The notes beneath the pieces are model-generated. The model saw only the letters and a program-made list of their open reading frames with translations. It searched no databases and had not been told where the DNA came from. A DNA stretch of 64,000 bases, taken from UBA7803 sp036381275. GTDB lineage: Bacteria > Pseudomonadota > Gammaproteobacteria > Pseudomonadales > Azotimanducaceae. Both the position numbers and the translations under genes were made by a program. The stretch spans positions 1 to 64,000 of the forward strand of contig DASVDC010000147.1 in NCBI GenBank assembly GCA_036381275.1, read 5' to 3'. Positions 48,762-57,148 of the stretch are shown here, in pieces (the first letter of the stretch is position 1; each line of letters opens with the position of its first letter).

Positions 48762-49550
48762 ATGCGCAAGCCTCTGATCGCGGCGAACTGGAAAATGCAC
48801 GGAGATGCCGCGTTCGCGGCGGCATACGCCGAGGCGCTGACGGCGGCGCCGCGGCCGCCCGGCGTCGAGCTGTTGCTGCTGCCGCCGGCCCCGTACGTGG
48901 CGGCTCTCGCGTCGGCGCTCCGGCCAGCGGGCATCGCCCTCGGTGTACAGAACGTACACCCCGAGCCGAAGGGCGCGTTCACCGGCGAGCTGGCCGCGGA
49001 GATGGCGCGCGATCTCGGCGCGGACTGGATCCTGGTGGGTCATTCCGAGCGGCGGGCGATGTTCGGCGAGACCGACGAGGTGGTCGCGGCCAAGGTGAAG
49101 GCGGTGTTGCGGGCCGGGCTGAAGCCGCTCGTGTGCGTCGGCGAGACGCTGGCGGAGCGGGAAGCCGGCAGTGCCGAAGCGGTGGTGGCGCGGCAGATCC
49201 GCGTCGTGGCGGAGATCGCCGGCGCCGAGGCGCTCTCGGCCGCGACCATCGCGTACGAGCCGGTCTGGGCGATCGGCACCGGCCGCACCGCGAGCCCTGA
49301 GCAGGCGGAGGAGATGCATCGGATGGTGCGCGACCGTCTGGCGGAGCTGTGCGGCGCGGCGGCCGCCCGGGAGATGCGGATTCTCTACGGCGGCAGCGTG
49401 AAGCCCGACAACGCGGCGGCGTTGCTCGCGCGGGACGACATCGACGGAGCGCTGGTGGGCGGCGCGTCGCTGGTGGCGACGGATTTCCTGAAGATTGCCG
49501 CGGCCGCGCTGATCCGCGGCACCGGCCGCCGGCGGGACAGCGGCCGCTGA
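48762..49550 (+). CDS. tpiA: Triosephosphate isomerase
   Basis: A 262-residue TIM-barrel glycolytic enzyme. Catalytic signatures are NWKMHG (Lys12-type), VGHSERRAMFGE with the catalytic His, and AYEPVWAIGTG with the catalytic Glu. The phosphate loop YGGSVKPDNA follows. It lies between glmM and secG, the arrangement also seen in several Gammaproteobacteria. The start follows a weak ribosome-binding site in a short spacer. Confidence 0.96.
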   Translation: MRKPLIAANWKMHGDAAFAAAYAEALTAAPRPPGVELLLLPPAPYVAALASALRPAGIALGVQNVHPEPKGAFTGELAAEMARDLGADWILVGHSERRAMFGETDEVVAAKVKAVLRAGLKPLVCVGETLAEREAGSAEAVVARQIRVVAEIAGAEALSAATIAYEPVWAIGTGRTASPEQAEEMHRMVRDRLAELCGAAAAREMRILYGGSVKPDNAAALLARDDIDGALVGGASLVATDFLKIAAAALIRGTGRRRDSGR

Positions 49551-49562
49551 GGTAGACGAACG

Positions 49563-49940
49563 ATGAACATGGCGACATTCGAGGCGATTCTGCTGGCGCT
49601 GCTGGTGGTGGATGCGATCCTGCTGGCGGTGCTGGTGCTGCTGCAGCACGGCAAGGGCGCCGACGTCGGCGCCGCGTTCGGCAGCGGCGCTGCGAACACG
49701 ATTTTCGGCAGCGCGGGCTCGACCTCCTTCCTGACGAGGGCGACCGCATGGCTGTCGATCGGGTTCTTCCTGATCGCGTTCGGACTGGCGTACACCGCGA
49801 AGGAGCGGGCCGCGGCGCTCGATCAGGTCGGCGTGCCGCAGGTGCGCGACACCGCGCCGGCCGAGCCGCAGCCCGAGAGCGATACCGAGCGGTTGACTAC
49901 GCCGCCCGAGCGTGTAGATTCCGACATCCCCGACGTGTGA
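49563..49940 (+). CDS. secG: SecG preprotein translocase subunit
   Basis: A 125-residue inner-membrane subunit of the SecYEG channel, with two membrane helices (about residues 5-28 and 58-80). The conserved loop VLVLLQHGKGADVGAAFGSGA (written here only in part: LLQHGKGADVGAAFGSG) is typical. The C-terminal tail is acidic and low complexity. It sits 12 bases after tpiA and 19 bases before tRNA-Leu, as in E. coli secG-leuU. Confidence 0.94.
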   Translation: MNMATFEAILLALLVVDAILLAVLVLLQHGKGADVGAAFGSGAANTIFGSAGSTSFLTRATAWLSIGFFLIAFGLAYTAKERAAALDQVGVPQVRDTAPAEPQPESDTERLTTPPERVDSDIPDV

Positions 49941-49959
49941 CGAGGCACCGGGGAACACT

Positions 49960-50046
49960 GCCGAAGTGGTGAAATTGGTAGACACGCTACCTTGAGGGGG
50001 TAGTGGGCTAACGCCCGTGGAGGTTCGAGTCCTCTCTTCGGCACCA
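49960..50046 (+). tRNA. tRNA-Leu(GAG)
   Basis: An 87-base tRNA. The acceptor stem GCCGAAG pairs with CTTCGGC, CCA is encoded at 50044-50046, the anticodon stem CTACC/GGTAG holds the seven-base loop TTGAGGG with anticodon GAG (49994-49996), and the long variable arm (GTGGGCTAACGCCCG) marks a type II tRNA. It directly follows secG, equivalent to E. coli leuU. Confidence 0.96.
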
Positions 50047-50074
50047 TCGCTTCGATCGCGTCCCGGGGGACAAG

Positions 50075-52075
50075 CTGCCACTGATACAGCGCATCGCTGC
50101 ACCGGTATTCCTGCTGTGTGTGGGTACGGCGCCGGCCTTCGCAGCGGAGGCGCCTGCGCGGCAGGCGCTGGTGGATCTCACCATCGAGCAGCTCGGCGAG
50201 GTCGAGGTGACCTCGGTATCCCGGCGGGTGGAGACCCTGCACGAGGCACCCGCCGCCGTCTACGTGATCACCCGCGAGCAGATCCGCCGCAGCGGCGTGA
50301 CGAGCATCCCCGAGGCGCTGCGGCTCGCGCCCGGCGTCGAGGTGGCACGCAACGGCACGCACGACTGGACCATCTCCATCCGCGGCTTCAACGACGACCT
50401 CTCCAACAAGCTGCTGGTCCTGATCGATGGCCGCAGCGTCTACTCTCCGCTGTTCGCCGGGGTGTTCTGGGACGTGCAGGACACACTGCTCGAGGACGTC
50501 GAGCGCATCGAGGTGATCGCCGGGCCGGGCGGCACGCTGTGGGGCGCGAACGCGGTGAACGGCGTGGTGAACATCATCACCCGCTCGGCCTGGGACACCC
50601 GTGACGGCTACGCGAGCCTCGCGGCGGGCAACGAAGAAGAGCTCACCGCCGCGCTGCGTTACGGCGGCCGCATCGGCCGGGACATCGCCGCGCGCGCCTA
50701 CCTGAAGCGGGTCGAGCGGGACGACAGTCGCGCCCGATCCGGCGGCCCTGCCCTCGATGCCTGGAAATCGACGCAAGGGGGATTCCGCCTCGACTGGACC
50801 CTCGCCGACCGGGATACGCTGACGCTGCAGGGCGACGTGTACGACGCCGAGGGCGAGTCCTGGGTGCGTTCGGAGTTCACGCTCGGCGAGCTGCCCGAGG
50901 GGGAAGTGCCGGGCATGATCGACCTCGCCGGCTACAACCTGCTCGCGCGCTGGCAGCGCCAGCTCGAACACGGCGCGGACCTGCGCGTGCAGGCGTACTT
51001 CGACCGCACCGAACGGGACATCCCCGGCAACTTCGCCGAAGAGCGCGAGACCTTCGATCTCGAGCTGGTGCACCATGCGCGCCCGATCGGGCGCCACGAC
51101 CTGGTCTGGGGCGCCGGCTATCGGGTGACGGCCGACGAGCTCGACAACACGCAGTTCGCGACGTTCCGTCCGTCCGAGCGTACCGACGAGACCTGGAACC
51201 TGTTCGCGCAGGACCGCATCGAGCTCATGGAGGACCGGCTGTATCTGACCCTGGGGACGCGGTTCGAGCACAACGAATACAGCGGCTTCGAGCACAAGCC
51301 GAGCGCGCGCCTCGCGTGGATGCCGGCGCCGCGTCAGACGCTGTGGGCGGCGGTGTCCCGCGCGGTGCGGATTCCTGCCCGGCTCAACCACGACCTGGAC
51401 CTGCACGCGCCGCTGCGGCTGCCCGGGCTGCCGGTGCCGCTGTACGTGAACGTCACCGGCAACGACGACTTCGATCCCGAGGAGCTGATCGCCTACGAGA
51501 TCGGGTACCGGGCCGGCATCGCCGAGAACCTGTCGGCGGACCTCGCGCTCTTCGTGCACGACTACGAGTCGCTGATGACGCAGGAGGTCCAGGGCCCTCC
51601 GCGGCTGGAGCCGGGGCCGCCGCCGTACCTGATCCTGCCGGTCGTGCAGGACAACGGCATGAAGGGGCAGTCGTACGGCGGCCAGCTCGCGGTGAAATGG
51701 CAGCCGCTCGACCTCTGGCGGCTCGAGCTGCAGCTCGCGCACGTCGACTTCGACCTCGAGCTGACCGAGGGCTCCACGGGCTCGGGCGCGCTCGCGGTGG
51801 CCGGCCACAGCCCGGAGCTGCAGGCCGCGCTGCAGAGCTACTTCGATCTGCCGCGTGGGTTCGAGCTTTACGCCGCGGTGCGCTACGTGGACGAGCTGCC
51901 GGCTCAGGACGTTCCGAGCTACGTGGCCGTGGACCTGAACCTCGACTGGCAGCTCACCGCGGACGTCAGCGCGTCACTCACGGTGCAGAACCTGAACGAC
52001 CCGCACCATCCGGAGTTCGGCGACGGCAACCTGATCCAGCGCAGCGTGCTGCTCAGGCTCGACTGGCGGTTCTGA
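50075..52075 (+). CDS. TonB-dependent outer membrane receptor
   Basis: A 666-residue protein with a plug domain (about residues 45-160, with LVLIDGRSVYSPLFAGVFWD) and a 22-strand barrel ending in an aromatic residue (LLRLDWRF), which is the BAM signal. The signal peptide (LIQRIAAPVFLLCVGTAPAF, cleavage near AFA-AE) needs a start upstream of the first in-frame GTG at 50120; CTG at 50075 or 50081 follows GGGGGA, so the protein may start at a non-canonical codon. It converges with yfiR-like at 52053, overlapping by 23 bases. The ligand is unknown, but it may be coupled to that regulatory pair. Confidence 0.8.
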   Translation: MPLIQRIAAPVFLLCVGTAPAFAAEAPARQALVDLTIEQLGEVEVTSVSRRVETLHEAPAAVYVITREQIRRSGVTSIPEALRLAPGVEVARNGTHDWTISIRGFNDDLSNKLLVLIDGRSVYSPLFAGVFWDVQDTLLEDVERIEVIAGPGGTLWGANAVNGVVNIITRSAWDTRDGYASLAAGNEEELTAALRYGGRIGRDIAARAYLKRVERDDSRARSGGPALDAWKSTQGGFRLDWTLADRDTLTLQGDVYDAEGESWVRSEFTLGELPEGEVPGMIDLAGYNLLARWQRQLEHGADLRVQAYFDRTERDIPGNFAEERETFDLELVHHARPIGRHDLVWGAGYRVTADELDNTQFATFRPSERTDETWNLFAQDRIELMEDRLYLTLGTRFEHNEYSGFEHKPSARLAWMPAPRQTLWAAVSRAVRIPARLNHDLDLHAPLRLPGLPVPLYVNVTGNDDFDPEELIAYEIGYRAGIAENLSADLALFVHDYESLMTQEVQGPPRLEPGPPPYLILPVVQDNGMKGQSYGGQLAVKWQPLDLWRLELQLAHVDFDLELTEGSTGSGALAVAGHSPELQAALQSYFDLPRGFELYAAVRYVDELPAQDVPSYVAVDLNLDWQLTADVSASLTVQNLNDPHHPEFGDGNLIQRSVLLRLDWRF

Positions 52076-52724
52076 GGTCGCCGAGCGCGAAGCGTTTGCC
52101 GCCGTCGATCAGGCGGCATTCGAGATGGCAGCGGCTCATCTCGACCCTGAGCGCCGCCGACAGCAACCGGGACGACAGCGAGATGCCGGCCTGCTGGGCC
52201 GCGGGCAACGCGATCTCGAAGCGCACCCGCCGGCCGACGAGCTGGAAGTTGATCATGCTGCCGTCCGGCAGGCCGTCCTTGGCATCGGTGACCACCAGGG
52301 TCGGGCCCGTGACGCTGCGCACGAGCTGATCGAGGCGCCGGTTCTGGCTGGCGCCGATGAACAGCACCTCGTCCTGATCGAGCTGGCTGATGGAGCGGAT
52401 CGGCCGCACCCGCACCGGCCGTCCCTTGATCGTGCGTCCGTCGCTGAAACGCTCCAGCGCGCGGGCGATGTTCGGCGCGTGCAGCACCGCGAACGTGATC
52501 TCGCCCTGCGGATCGGACGTGACCGAGTTCACAGGCCATTCGGCGTAGGTGGCGAAGTGGAACAGGAACGCGGCCTTGACCTCGTCTTCGGAGTAGTCGC
52601 GCTCGGCCCCACCGGCGCCGAAGCTGAGCGCGAGCAGGGCAACAAGAGCCCAAACGGGACCGGCGAGCGTCGACGAGCCAGGCGCCGACCTTGGCGTGGG
52701 CATGCTGCGAATCGTTTCTGTCAT
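52053..52724 (-). CDS. YfiR-family periplasmic protein
   Basis: A 223-residue protein with an N-terminal signal sequence (hydrophobic VWALVALLALSFGAGG, about residues 24-40) followed by the YfiR/DUF4154 domain: FLFHFATYAEWP, then IRSISQLDQDEVLFIGA, and VTDAKDGLPDGSMINFQLVG (about 130-165). Such proteins regulate partner membrane enzymes in the periplasm, as YfiR does for a diguanylate cyclase. It lies 29 bases after the hybrid histidine kinase on the same strand and converges with the TonB receptor, so all three may sense the same ligand. The start at 52724 lacks a clear ribosome-binding site. Confidence 0.78.
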   Translation of the reverse strand: MTETIRSMPTPRSAPGSSTLAGPVWALVALLALSFGAGGAERDYSEDEVKAAFLFHFATYAEWPVNSVTSDPQGEITFAVLHAPNIARALERFSDGRTIKGRPVRVRPIRSISQLDQDEVLFIGASQNRRLDQLVRSVTGPTLVVTDAKDGLPDGSMINFQLVGRRVRFEIALPAAQQAGISLSSRLLSAALRVEMSRCHLECRLIDGGKRFALGDLRTASRA

Positions 52725-52753
52725 CTGAGCCGGAGAAGCGAGTAGATCATACC

Positions 52754-54640
52754 TCAGAGGGTCGATACCAGACCCTCGAGGGCGGCACGGACCTTCTCGA
52801 CGTCCACTGGCTTGACGAGGTGCGCCGCGAAGCCGTGGGCGAGGGAGCGTTCGCGGTCCTTCTCCTGTCCCCAGCCGGACAGCGCAATCAGCACGATGTC
52901 CTCGCCGCCGGGCAGCTCGCGCAGCCGGCTCGCGAGCTCGTAGCCGTTGATTCTGGGCAGGCCCAGATCGAGAAACGCGGTATCGGGCTCGAGCGCCCGT
53001 GCGGCGGCCAGCGCGTCGTCCGCGTCGTAGGCGACGCGCACTTCGTGACCGAGGCCGCGCAGCAGGATCGCCAGGCTGTCGACGAAGTCGGCGTTGTCGT
53101 CGACCAGCAGGATCCGTCGGCCGGATTCGGGCGGTGCGCACGCGGCGTCGTCTCTCGCCGGTGCGGCGCCCTGATTCGGGGGCGGCACGACGTCGAGCTC
53201 CACCTTGAACGTGCTCCCGCACCCCGGACCCTCGCTGTGCGCGCTGATGGTGCCGCCGTGCAGCGCGACCAGCCGCCGGGCCAGCCCGAGGCCGACCCCG
53301 AGACCGCCGTGGGTCCAACCGCCGTGGTTGTCGCCGCCCTGCACGAACATGTCGAAGATGTGCTCGAGCGTTTCGGGGCTCATCCCCATGCCGGTGTCGG
53401 ACACGGACACCTCGAGGCGCTCGCCGGAGCGCTCGGCGCGCAGGCGAATCTCGCCGCCGGGCGGCGTGTATTTCGCGGCGTTGTCGAGCAGGTTGGAGAA
53501 CACCTGGGACAGGCGTACCGCATCGCCCTTCAGGAAGACGGGCTCGTCGGGCACGTCGACGACGAGCCGGTGGCGCTGCGCGTCGATGAACGGGCGTACC
53601 GTGTCGATGGCGTTCTGGATGATTTCGCCGAGCTCCACGGTGTGCATCTGAACCGACAGCTTGCCGCGCGTGATCCGGGAGACGTCGAGCAGATCGTCGA
53701 TCAGCCGCACCATGTGATCGAGCTGCCGGCGGATGATGTCGCGGGCCTGTCGGGTATCGGCGCCGGGGCCGGAGGATTCCATGATCCACAGCGCATTCAC
53801 CATCGGCGCGAGCGGATTGCGCAACTCGTGCGCCAGCGTCGCGAGGAATTCGTCCTTGCGCTGATCCGCGAGGCGCAGCGCCGCCTCGGCGCTGCGCCGC
53901 TCCTCGGTCTCCTCGAGCAGCCGCCGGTTGGTGTTCTCGAGCGTTTCGGTCATGTGGCCGACTTCCGCGAGCATCGCGTTGAACGACTCGACCAGCACGC
54001 CGACCTCGTCGTCGGTGGTGCGGTCGGCGCGCAGCTTGAAGTCGCGCTCCTCGATCACCCGCCGCGCCACGTTGGTGACCGCCAGCACCGGACGGGTCAC
54101 GCTGCGCTGCAGATACGCGGAGATGATCCCGGCCACCGCCAGGCTGAGCAGCATCACCAGCCCGAGGATCAACAGGTAGTCCGTGAGCCGCGCGGCGAGG
54201 TCGTCGCTCGCGCGCAGGAACACGGTGCCGATCACCTGGTCGTTCGCGACGATCGGGTGGAACAGCTCCAGGTTGCCGTTCACGAAGCGGATGCTGGCCG
54301 GCGCGCGCAGCGTCGGCAGCGCCGCCTCCGGGTCGCGGAGCCACCGGGCGAATACCTCCCCGGTGGCGGTGTAGATCGCGGCCGCCAGGATCCCGCGGCG
54401 GTTGGCGAGCAGCGTCAAGTTCTCCGCGGCGGTGTCCGGATCGTCGAACTGCAGCGCGGGTGCGGTGGTGCGGGCCAGGATGTCCGCCTGGGTGGTCACG
54501 TCGGCCGCCAGGAACTCACGGTAATTTCGGGCTTCGTAGCTGACCAGCGCGACCGCGGAGACCAGGAGCGCAACCAGGGTGGTCACCAGGATCACGGCGA
54601 GCACCTTGTAGCGAACCGAGCGCGTGATGGCCTTCAGCAT
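52754..54640 (-). CDS. Hybrid sensor histidine kinase/response regulator
   Basis: A 628-residue inner-membrane sensor. Order: membrane helix 1 (about 12-35), a periplasmic CHASE8-like sensor domain, helix 2 (about 155-178), HAMP, HisKA with H-box LATLAHELRNPLAPM, HATPase_c (with SNLLDNAAKYTPPGG and GLGVGLGLARRL), and a C-terminal receiver with ILLVDDNADF and phosphoacceptor Asp in TAFLDLGLPRING. The start at 54640 (MLKAITRSVRY) is chosen over the upstream ATG at 54766 because the extra residues are unlike the family. It forms an operon with the YfiR-like gene and is placed between tRNA-Leu and tRNA-fMet. Confidence 0.85.
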   Translation of the reverse strand: MLKAITRSVRYKVLAVILVTTLVALLVSAVALVSYEARNYREFLAADVTTQADILARTTAPALQFDDPDTAAENLTLLANRRGILAAAIYTATGEVFARWLRDPEAALPTLRAPASIRFVNGNLELFHPIVANDQVIGTVFLRASDDLAARLTDYLLILGLVMLLSLAVAGIISAYLQRSVTRPVLAVTNVARRVIEERDFKLRADRTTDDEVGVLVESFNAMLAEVGHMTETLENTNRRLLEETEERRSAEAALRLADQRKDEFLATLAHELRNPLAPMVNALWIMESSGPGADTRQARDIIRRQLDHMVRLIDDLLDVSRITRGKLSVQMHTVELGEIIQNAIDTVRPFIDAQRHRLVVDVPDEPVFLKGDAVRLSQVFSNLLDNAAKYTPPGGEIRLRAERSGERLEVSVSDTGMGMSPETLEHIFDMFVQGGDNHGGWTHGGLGVGLGLARRLVALHGGTISAHSEGPGCGSTFKVELDVVPPPNQGAAPARDDAACAPPESGRRILLVDDNADFVDSLAILLRGLGHEVRVAYDADDALAAARALEPDTAFLDLGLPRINGYELASRLRELPGGEDIVLIALSGWGQEKDRERSLAHGFAAHLVKPVDVEKVRAALEGLVSTL

Positions 54641-54776
54641 CCCGTGAGCGTCCTCCGCGGAACGACCGACGCTCCTCCCCCTCCGACTGACAGCGGGAAC
54701 CATCGGCACGACTTCGTGTCGTAGCTTACAGTCACGGAGCGAATGCGGTGGCGGCGAAGGGCGCAAGGATACGCGG

Positions 54777-54806
54777 TTGCGGGACCGTCCGTCACTCTTC
54801 TATAAT
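54777..54806 (+). promoter_or_regulatory. Promoter of tRNA-fMet (metY) operon
   Basis: TTGCGG (54777-54782), an 18-base spacer and a perfect TATAAT (54801-54806) form a sigma-70 promoter. The first transcribed base would be near 54813, seven bases before the tRNA. It drives tRNA-fMet and, if the terminators are read through, the rimP-nusA-infB operon. Confidence 0.8.
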
Positions 54807-54819
54807 CCGCGCTCGCTGA

Positions 54820-54896
<77 letters not shown>

Positions 54897-54905
54897 AAGG
54901 ATTCG

Positions 54906-54927
54906 AAGGCCCCGTGAGGGCCTTTTT
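54906..54927 (+). terminator. Terminator after tRNA-fMet
   Basis: AAGGCCC (54906-54912), a CGTGA loop, GGGCCTT (54918-54924) and a T5 tract (54923-54927) make an intrinsic terminator ten bases after the tRNA CCA. Confidence 0.85.
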
Positions 54928-55001
54928 AGTAGCAGGAATCCTTCGAGACCCTGCGAAGCATCCTTGGGGTGGCCGCCTCGTATCGGTGGGTCGCCCATGC
55001 G

Positions 55002-55038
55002 CTGCCGGCAAGGGCCCGTGAACGGGTGGCGCCGGCAG
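55002..55038 (+). promoter_or_regulatory. Leader stem upstream of rimP
   Basis: CTGCCGGC (55002-55009) and GCCGGCAG (55031-55038) pair perfectly, with an inner CCCGT/ACGGG hairpin. It lies in the rimP-nusA leader between the tRNA-fMet terminator and the second terminator at 55044, and may be part of a regulated antitermination structure. Confidence 0.55.
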
Positions 55039-55043
55039 AGAAG

Positions 55044-55069
55044 AAATGGGCGTCAGCCCATTTTTTTTT
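55044..55069 (+). terminator. Attenuator-type terminator before rimP-nusA
   Basis: AAATGGGC (55044-55051), a GTCA loop and GCCCATTT (55056-55063) are followed by nine T residues (55061-55069). It is an intrinsic terminator located 22 bases before the rimP start, so read-through must be controlled. CGCCCAT at 54992-54998 is perfectly complementary to ATGGGCG at 55046-55052 and could form a competing antiterminator. Confidence 0.85.
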
Positions 55070-55091
55070 CTACGGAGTTGGTCGGAGGAAG

Positions 55092-55604
55092 TTGAACAGA
55101 CGCGAAGACCAGATCGAAAGCCTGCTGGCGCCGACGGTGGAAGCGCTCGGCTGTGAGCTGTGGGGCCTGGAGTACCTGTCCCAGGGCAAGCGTGCGCGCC
55201 TCAGGGTCTACATCGAGCGGCCGAACGGGGTGACGGTGGACGACTGCGAACGGGTCAGCCGTGAGATCAGCGACCTGCTGGACGTGGAGGACGTGATCCC
55301 CACCACCTACACGCTCGAAGTCTCCTCGCCCGGGCTCGATCGGATTCTGTTCAAGGACGCGCACTACCGAGCCAACGTGGGCGCCATCGTCGACGTGCGC
55401 CTGAATTTCCCGTTCGAAGGCAGAAAGCACATCGTCGGCCTGCTCGCCGGGTTCGAGGACGGCGAGGCGGTCGTGCGGCCGCAGGAAGGCGACGAGGAGT
55501 TCGTGCTGCCGGTGGAGAACATTCAGCGGGCGCGGCTGGTGCCGCAATTCGACGCTCCGGTCCGGAAGGGATCGGCCAGGAAAGGTATCGAGACAGATGA
55601 GTAA
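55092..55604 (+). CDS. rimP: Ribosome maturation factor RimP
   Basis: A 170-residue 30S maturation protein. The N-terminal alpha/beta domain has QIESLLAPTVEALGCELWGL and LRVYIERPNGVTVDDCERVS, and the C-terminal SH3-like domain is also clear. The TTG at 55092 follows GGAGGAA closely and aligns with the family start; the in-frame GTG at 54969 would place residues over the attenuator hairpin. It ends with an eight-base overlap with nusA. It is the first gene of the rimP-nusA-infB-rbfA-truB set. Confidence 0.94.
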   Translation: MNRREDQIESLLAPTVEALGCELWGLEYLSQGKRARLRVYIERPNGVTVDDCERVSREISDLLDVEDVIPTTYTLEVSSPGLDRILFKDAHYRANVGAIVDVRLNFPFEGRKHIVGLLAGFEDGEAVVRPQEGDEEFVLPVENIQRARLVPQFDAPVRKGSARKGIETDE

Positions 55605-57129
55605 AGAAGTGCTTTTGGTCGTGGACTCGGTCTCCCACGAGAAGGGCGTGCCGAAAGACGTGATTTTCGGCGCCATCGAAGCGGCGCTGGCCACGGCCAC
55701 CAAGAAGCGCTACGACGAGAACGCCGAGTTCCGGGTCGCGATCGATCGCGAGACCGGCGACTACGCGACGTTCCGCGTCTGGACGGTGGCCGATCCCGAC
55801 GCGCTCGGAGCGGACGAGGATGCCGACGGCGGTGCGGTGGAATGGAACCCGGCGGCCCACCTCACGCTCGAGGAGGCCCGTAAGCGCAAGCCCGACGCCC
55901 AGATCGGCGACGTGATCGAGGAGCCGGTGGAGTCGGTGGAGTTCGGCCGGATCGCCGCGCAGACCGCCAAGCAGGTGATCGTGCAGAAGGTGCGGGAGGC
56001 CGAGCGCGCCCAGGTGGTGCAGGCGTACCTGCCGCGGGTCGGCGAGCTGGTGAGCGGGCAGGTCAAGAAGCTCGGCCGTGACAGCATCATCGTCGACCTC
56101 GGCAACAACGCCGAGGGGATTCTGACCCGCGAGCACCTGATCCCGCGGGAGACCTTCCGGGTCGGCGACCGGCTGCGCGCGCTGCTCCTGGAGGTGCGCC
56201 CGGACAATCGGGGCCCGCAGCTCATCCTGACCCGCACCTCGCCGCAGATGCTGATGGAGCTGTTCAAGATCGAGGTGCCGGAGATCGCCGAGCAGATCAT
56301 CGAGATCCGCGGCGCCGCCCGCGACCCGGGGTCGCGGGCGAAGATCGCGGTGCGCACCAACGACGGCCGCATCGATCCGGTCGGCGCCTGCGTCGGCATG
56401 CGCGGCTCGCGGGTGCAGGCGGTGTCCGGTGAGCTCGCCGGCGAGCGCATCGACATCGTGCTGTGGGACGAGAACCCCGCGCAGCTCGTGATCAACGCGA
56501 TGGCGCCCGCCGAGGTCGAATCCATCGTGGTCGACGAGGACGCGCACTCGATGGACATCGCGGTGGCGGAGGAAAACCTCGCTCAGGCCATCGGCCGGGG
56601 CGGCCAGAACGTGCGGCTCGCGAGCGAGCTGACCGGCTGGACGCTGAACATCATGACCGAGGCGGACGCGATCGCGAAGCAGGAAGAGGAAGCCAGCAAG
56701 CTGATGAGCGAGTTCATGGAGTCGCTGGCGGTGGACGAGGACGTCGCCGCGGTGCTGGTGGAGGAAGGCTTCACCAACCTCGAAGAGATCGCCTACGTGC
56801 CGGTCGAGGAGATGACCAGCATCGAAGGCTTCGACGAGGAGATCGTGACCGAGCTCAGGAACCGCGCGAAGGACGCGCTGCTCACCCGCGCGATCGCGAA
56901 CGAGGAGCGCCTGGGCGAGAAGGAACCGGCGGAAGACCTGCTGAACATGGCAGGCATGGATCGTCATCTGGCCTACCTGCTGGCCAACAACGACGTGGCG
57001 ACCATGGAGGACCTCGCGGAGCTGGCCGTGGCCGATCTGATGGAGATCGCCCCGGAGCTCGACGAAGAGCGCGCGGCGGAGCTGATCATGACCGCTCGCG
57101 CGCCGTGGTTCGAAGACGCCGAGGGATAA
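55597..57129 (+). CDS. nusA: Transcription termination/antitermination protein NusA
   Basis: A 510-residue RNA polymerase-binding factor. It has an N-terminal polymerase-binding domain (1-130), an S1 domain (about 135-200), two KH domains (KH1 about 230-300, KH2 with GRGGQNVRLASELTGW near 330-345) and acidic helix-hairpin-helix AR-like repeats to the end. It stabilises pausing and hairpin termination. In E. coli it represses its own operon; the attenuator before rimP would allow that here. Its start overlaps rimP. Confidence 0.97.
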   Translation: MSKEVLLVVDSVSHEKGVPKDVIFGAIEAALATATKKRYDENAEFRVAIDRETGDYATFRVWTVADPDALGADEDADGGAVEWNPAAHLTLEEARKRKPDAQIGDVIEEPVESVEFGRIAAQTAKQVIVQKVREAERAQVVQAYLPRVGELVSGQVKKLGRDSIIVDLGNNAEGILTREHLIPRETFRVGDRLRALLLEVRPDNRGPQLILTRTSPQMLMELFKIEVPEIAEQIIEIRGAARDPGSRAKIAVRTNDGRIDPVGACVGMRGSRVQAVSGELAGERIDIVLWDENPAQLVINAMAPAEVESIVVDEDAHSMDIAVAEENLAQAIGRGGQNVRLASELTGWTLNIMTEADAIAKQEEEASKLMSEFMESLAVDEDVAAVLVEEGFTNLEEIAYVPVEEMTSIEGFDEEIVTELRNRAKDALLTRAIANEERLGEKEPAEDLLNMAGMDRHLAYLLANNDVATMEDLAELAVADLMEIAPELDEERAAELIMTARAPWFEDAEG

Positions 57130-57148
57130 TTGTTCTAGGGGATACCGC

